Made by a program: the position numbers and the translations under genes. Shown piece after piece: positions 6,198 through 7,876 of a stretch of 7,876 nt of DNA (position 1 is the first letter of the stretch; each line of letters opens with the position of its first letter). This DNA comes from Actinomycetes bacterium (GTDB lineage Bacteria > Actinomycetota > Thermoleophilia > Solirubrobacterales > Solirubrobacteraceae), in NCBI GenBank assembly GCA_023429855.1, contig JAEZDB010000069.1, positions 1-7,876 on the forward strand, written 5' to 3'. Below the pieces are notes generated by a model. It was not told where the DNA came from and ran no database searches. It saw nothing but the letters and a program-made list of their open reading frames with translations.

Positions 6198-6202
6198 CCT
6201 CC
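6198..6202 (-). promoter_or_regulatory. Ribosome binding site deciding the start at 6193
   Basis: GGAGG, read on the minus strand, lies 4 bases before the ATG at 6193. The reading frame is open further upstream to an ATG at 6307, but that extension would run through the iron box and lacks signal-peptide character, so this site fixes the start of the small secreted protein. Confidence 0.75.
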
Positions 6203-6268
6203 GGGCGGCGGGTCGTGAGCGAGCGGAGTGCGTTGCACAGCCCGGCGAGCGAGCCAACAACACGGAAG

Positions 6269-6287
6269 AAAGGTTAGCCTAACCTTA
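6269..6287. promoter_or_regulatory. Iron box (DtxR/IdeR operator) in a bidirectional promoter
   Basis: AAAGGTTAGCCTAACCTTA matches the known DtxR/IdeR consensus TWAGGTWAGSCTWACCTWA at 18 of 19 positions (only the first base differs) and is palindromic apart from the central base. It lies between the rightward lipoprotein gene, whose ATG begins at its last base, and the leftward operon of secreted proteins, SIP and DtxR-like regulator. The binder would be an iron-loaded DtxR/IdeR protein, which would repress both directions when iron is plentiful. Whether the locus-encoded DtxR-like protein also binds here is open. Confidence 0.92.
6275..6280 (+). promoter_or_regulatory. Possible -10 element of the lipoprotein gene, inside the iron box
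   Basis: TAGCCT fits TANNNT and ends 6 bases before the A of the ATG at 6287, predicting a leaderless transcript; no Shine-Dalgarno fits in front of this ATG because the palindrome occupies that space. Because the box is symmetrical, TAGGCT at 6276-6281 on the opposite strand could serve the leftward operon, giving a leader of about 75 bases. No good -35 hexamer is visible on either side. Confidence 0.35.
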
Positions 6288-7312
6288 TGTCTGCTCGGGC
6301 CTCCCACCCCCTCGTCGCGATCGTCGCGGCGCTCTCGGTCCTCCTGCTGGGGCTCGGCGGGTGCGGCGGCTCTGGCGAGGGCGACGCGTCAACCACCGGC
6401 GGGAACGACCCGGCCGCCGAGCGCACGATCACCGACGCCAAGGGCGTCGCGGTCACCGTGCCGGGAAAGCCCGAACGCGTGCTGCCACTGAGCGAGCCGA
6501 CCCTCGACGCGACGATCGCCCTCGGCCTCAAACCGGTCGGCACCACGGCCGGTCGCGGCCAGAACGCGATCCCCTCGTACTTGCAGGCGCGTACCAAGGA
6601 CGTGAAGAGCGTCGGCGGACTCGGCCAGCCGAATCTGGAGCAGGTCGCGGCGCTCGCGCCCGATGTGATCCTGCTCGACGGCACGGCCTTCCAGGACGCA
6701 GCCGTGATCGACAAGCTCCGCCAGATCGCGCCGACCGTGTTCGTGAGCAAGACGGGCGCCGACTGGCGCACCGCCTTCGAGCAGACCGCCGATGCGCTCG
6801 GACGCAAGACGGAGGGCGCCGACGTGCTCGCCGCCTACGACCAGCACGTGAACGAGACCAAGCTCGCCCTCAAGGGCAAGACCGACCAGCAGATCTCTGT
6901 GGTCCGCTGGGCCGGCATCGGCCTGCCAGCCGTCTTCGGCAACGAGCTGATCGCCGGCCGCGTGCTGACCGACATCGGCCTGCAGCGCCCGAAATCGCAG
7001 GCGCTCAAGGGGCCCGGCCACTCGATCCCCGTCAGCCTCGAAGAGCTCGAAGCGATCGACGGCGACTGGATCTTCTTCGGCGCGCTCGGCGGCGGCAGCG
7101 CCGACGCGGGTGGCGTCGACACACCAGCCGACGTCGCCTCGGCCCAGCAGGCCATCGCGTACGCCAAAGACACGCCCGGATTCACGCGACTCAAGGCCTA
7201 CAAGGCAAACCAGGTGATCCCCGTCGACGGCTCGGCATGGACCAGCGCCGGAGGGCCCATCGCCGCGAAGGTGATCGTCGACGACATCGCGCGAAATCTC
7301 GGCGCGCAGTGA
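6287..7312 (+). CDS. Iron-siderophore-binding lipoprotein of an ABC transporter (FecB/FepB-type)
   Basis: Extracytoplasmic solute-binding protein of 341 residues that captures a ferric siderophore and delivers it to an ABC permease. The signal sequence (1-25) has a hydrophobic core LVAIVAALSVLLLGLGG and lipobox LGGC, with Cys26 as the lipid-modified residue, followed by a Gly/Ser/Thr-rich tether. The body follows the class III binding-protein plan: ERTITDAKGVAVTVPGKPERVL near 45-66, GLKPVGTT, GGLGQPNLEQVAALAPDVIL (about 109-128, the typical 'NLE...LKPDLI' segment), a long linking helix (DVLAAYDQHVNETKLAL), and a second lobe ending GGPIAAKVIVDDIARNL. The gene begins directly at the iron box, so it should be iron-repressed. 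It overlaps the downstream esterase gene as GTGA. The permease and ATPase genes are not in the window. The ligand is probably a catecholate siderophore, given the neighbouring esterase, but this is inference. Confidence 0.94.
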   Translation: MSARASHPLVAIVAALSVLLLGLGGCGGSGEGDASTTGGNDPAAERTITDAKGVAVTVPGKPERVLPLSEPTLDATIALGLKPVGTTAGRGQNAIPSYLQARTKDVKSVGGLGQPNLEQVAALAPDVILLDGTAFQDAAVIDKLRQIAPTVFVSKTGADWRTAFEQTADALGRKTEGADVLAAYDQHVNETKLALKGKTDQQISVVRWAGIGLPAVFGNELIAGRVLTDIGLQRPKSQALKGPGHSIPVSLEELEAIDGDWIFFGALGGGSADAGGVDTPADVASAQQAIAYAKDTPGFTRLKAYKANQVIPVDGSAWTSAGGPIAAKVIVDDIARNLGAQ

Positions 7313-7876
7313 CGCTGCCCAGCCGCCCGCCGCGGGTCACGAAGTACCCGCCCCCGCGCATCGTGCCGAGCGCTCGCATCGCCGCGCTCGAGGCGGCCCT
7401 CGCCGGCGCTGAGGGCGACGCCGCCCGCGAGGCGCTGACCGCCGCCTTCTGGGCCGGGGTGATCGAAACCGGCACCCCGCTCGTCGAGTCGCCGTGGCCC
7501 GATGCTCCCGGCGACCGTGCCGTCACGTTCCTCTGGCGCGACCGGCACGGCACGCGCATCGGCACGCGGACGGTGATGCTCCTGCTCAACAAGGTCACCG
7601 ACCCGAGCGTCTGGGACGAGAGCGTCCTACACCGCATCCCAGGCACCGACGTCTGGCACCGCACCTACCGGCTGCCCGCGACCTGGCAGGCCACGTACCA
7701 GCTCGCCCCCGACGACGGTCCGGTTCCAGCCGCCGACGCGCCAGGCGCGAGGCAAGGCCCGCGCAGCCGGTGGGCCGGCGTCGCCAGCACGGCCGTCTCC
7801 GACCCGTTCTGCGCGCGCCAGCTGGCGGGCAAGCCCGGTGAACTGCCGAGCGCCGTCGCCGTGCTCGACGCCGCGC
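7309..7876 (+). CDS. fes: Enterochelin/siderophore esterase-like protein (Fes), N-terminal domain only, cut off by the window
   Basis: A GTG at 7309 overlaps the lipoprotein stop as GTGA and opens a frame of 189 codons that runs off the window. The visible part matches the N-terminal beta domain of enterochelin esterases: FWAGVIETGTPLVE (47-60), AVTFLWRDRHGTR (71-83), VMLLLNKVTD (89-98), HRIPGTDVWHRTYRLPATWQ (108-127), ATYQLAPDD and, near the end, SDPFCAR. In the family this domain precedes an alpha/beta hydrolase domain that opens the trilactone of ferric enterobactin-type siderophores in the cytoplasm; that domain with the catalytic Ser and His lies beyond the edge. Overlap with the binding-protein gene implies translational coupling and iron-regulated expression from the shared promoter. 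A Pro/Ala/Gly-rich insertion follows at about 134-150. Substrate identity is inferred from the family. Confidence 0.88.
   Translation, partial: MTLPSRPPRVTKYPPPRIVPSARIAALEAALAGAEGDAAREALTAAFWAGVIETGTPLVESPWPDAPGDRAVTFLWRDRHGTRIGTRTVMLLLNKVTDPSVWDESVLHRIPGTDVWHRTYRLPATWQATYQLAPDDGPVPAADAPGARQGPRSRWAGVASTAVSDPFCARQLAGKPGELPSAVAVLDAA

Noticed and set aside
4911..6263. Fused long reading of the two-domain secreted protein starting at 6263
   Set aside because: The extension lies in the wrong frame of the upstream gene; a proper signal peptide begins at 5741 with a TGATG junction.
5034..6277. Plus-strand open frames opposite the two secreted-protein genes
   Set aside because: Compositional shadows, Arg/Ala/Gly-rich and without domains, while the minus-strand products have signal peptides and a shared module.
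1..7876. CRISPR arrays, tRNA or rRNA genes, insertion sequences
   Set aside because: No spaced direct repeats, cloverleaf-like segments, transposase motifs or terminal inverted repeats were seen in reading the window.

Overview
The window is GC-rich, densely coded bacterial DNA. Overlapping start and stop codons, a canonical actinobacterial iron box, probable leaderless starts and secreted proteins with Lys/Thr-rich beta modules point to the Actinomycetota. My best guess is a Solirubrobacterales-like (Thermoleophilia) organism; that taxonomic guess rests on protein style only. Coding is nearly continuous: the longest gaps are the two divergent promoter regions (1241-1372 and 6194-6286) and a 55-base spacer (2048-2102).

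Left part (1-2047): an acyl-CoA dehydrogenase gene on the minus strand, cut by the window edge just before its C-terminus, is divergent from a TetR-family repressor gene. The gap between them holds a 19-bp near-perfect palindrome lying over the predicted -10 element of the dehydrogenase. This is the layout of a local repressor controlling a fatty-acid or other acyl-CoA catabolic gene.

Middle (2103-3554): one plus-strand gene for a probable secreted protein of 483 residues with no family I recognise. It is convergent with the next operon, with only 12 bases between them.

Right part (3567-7876): an iron acquisition locus built around one bidirectional promoter carrying a DtxR/IdeR-type iron box (6269-6287). 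Rightward are a siderophore-binding lipoprotein (FecB/FepB type) and, with overlapping stop and start codons, an enterochelin-esterase-like protein (Fes) cut by the window edge. Leftward is a tightly overlapping four-gene operon: two secreted, lysine-rich proteins sharing a related module, then a siderophore-interacting flavin reductase (SIP/ViuB family), then a DtxR-like regulator. Together these suggest capture of a ferric (probably catecholate) siderophore outside the cell and release of iron inside by both hydrolysis and reduction, under iron-dependent control. No ABC permease or ATPase gene is in the window.

The least ordinary elements are the pair of secreted module proteins placed at the front of the siderophore operon, and the DtxR-like regulator, in which essentially every classical metal ligand appears to be replaced although the fold aligns without gaps through the dimerisation helices.
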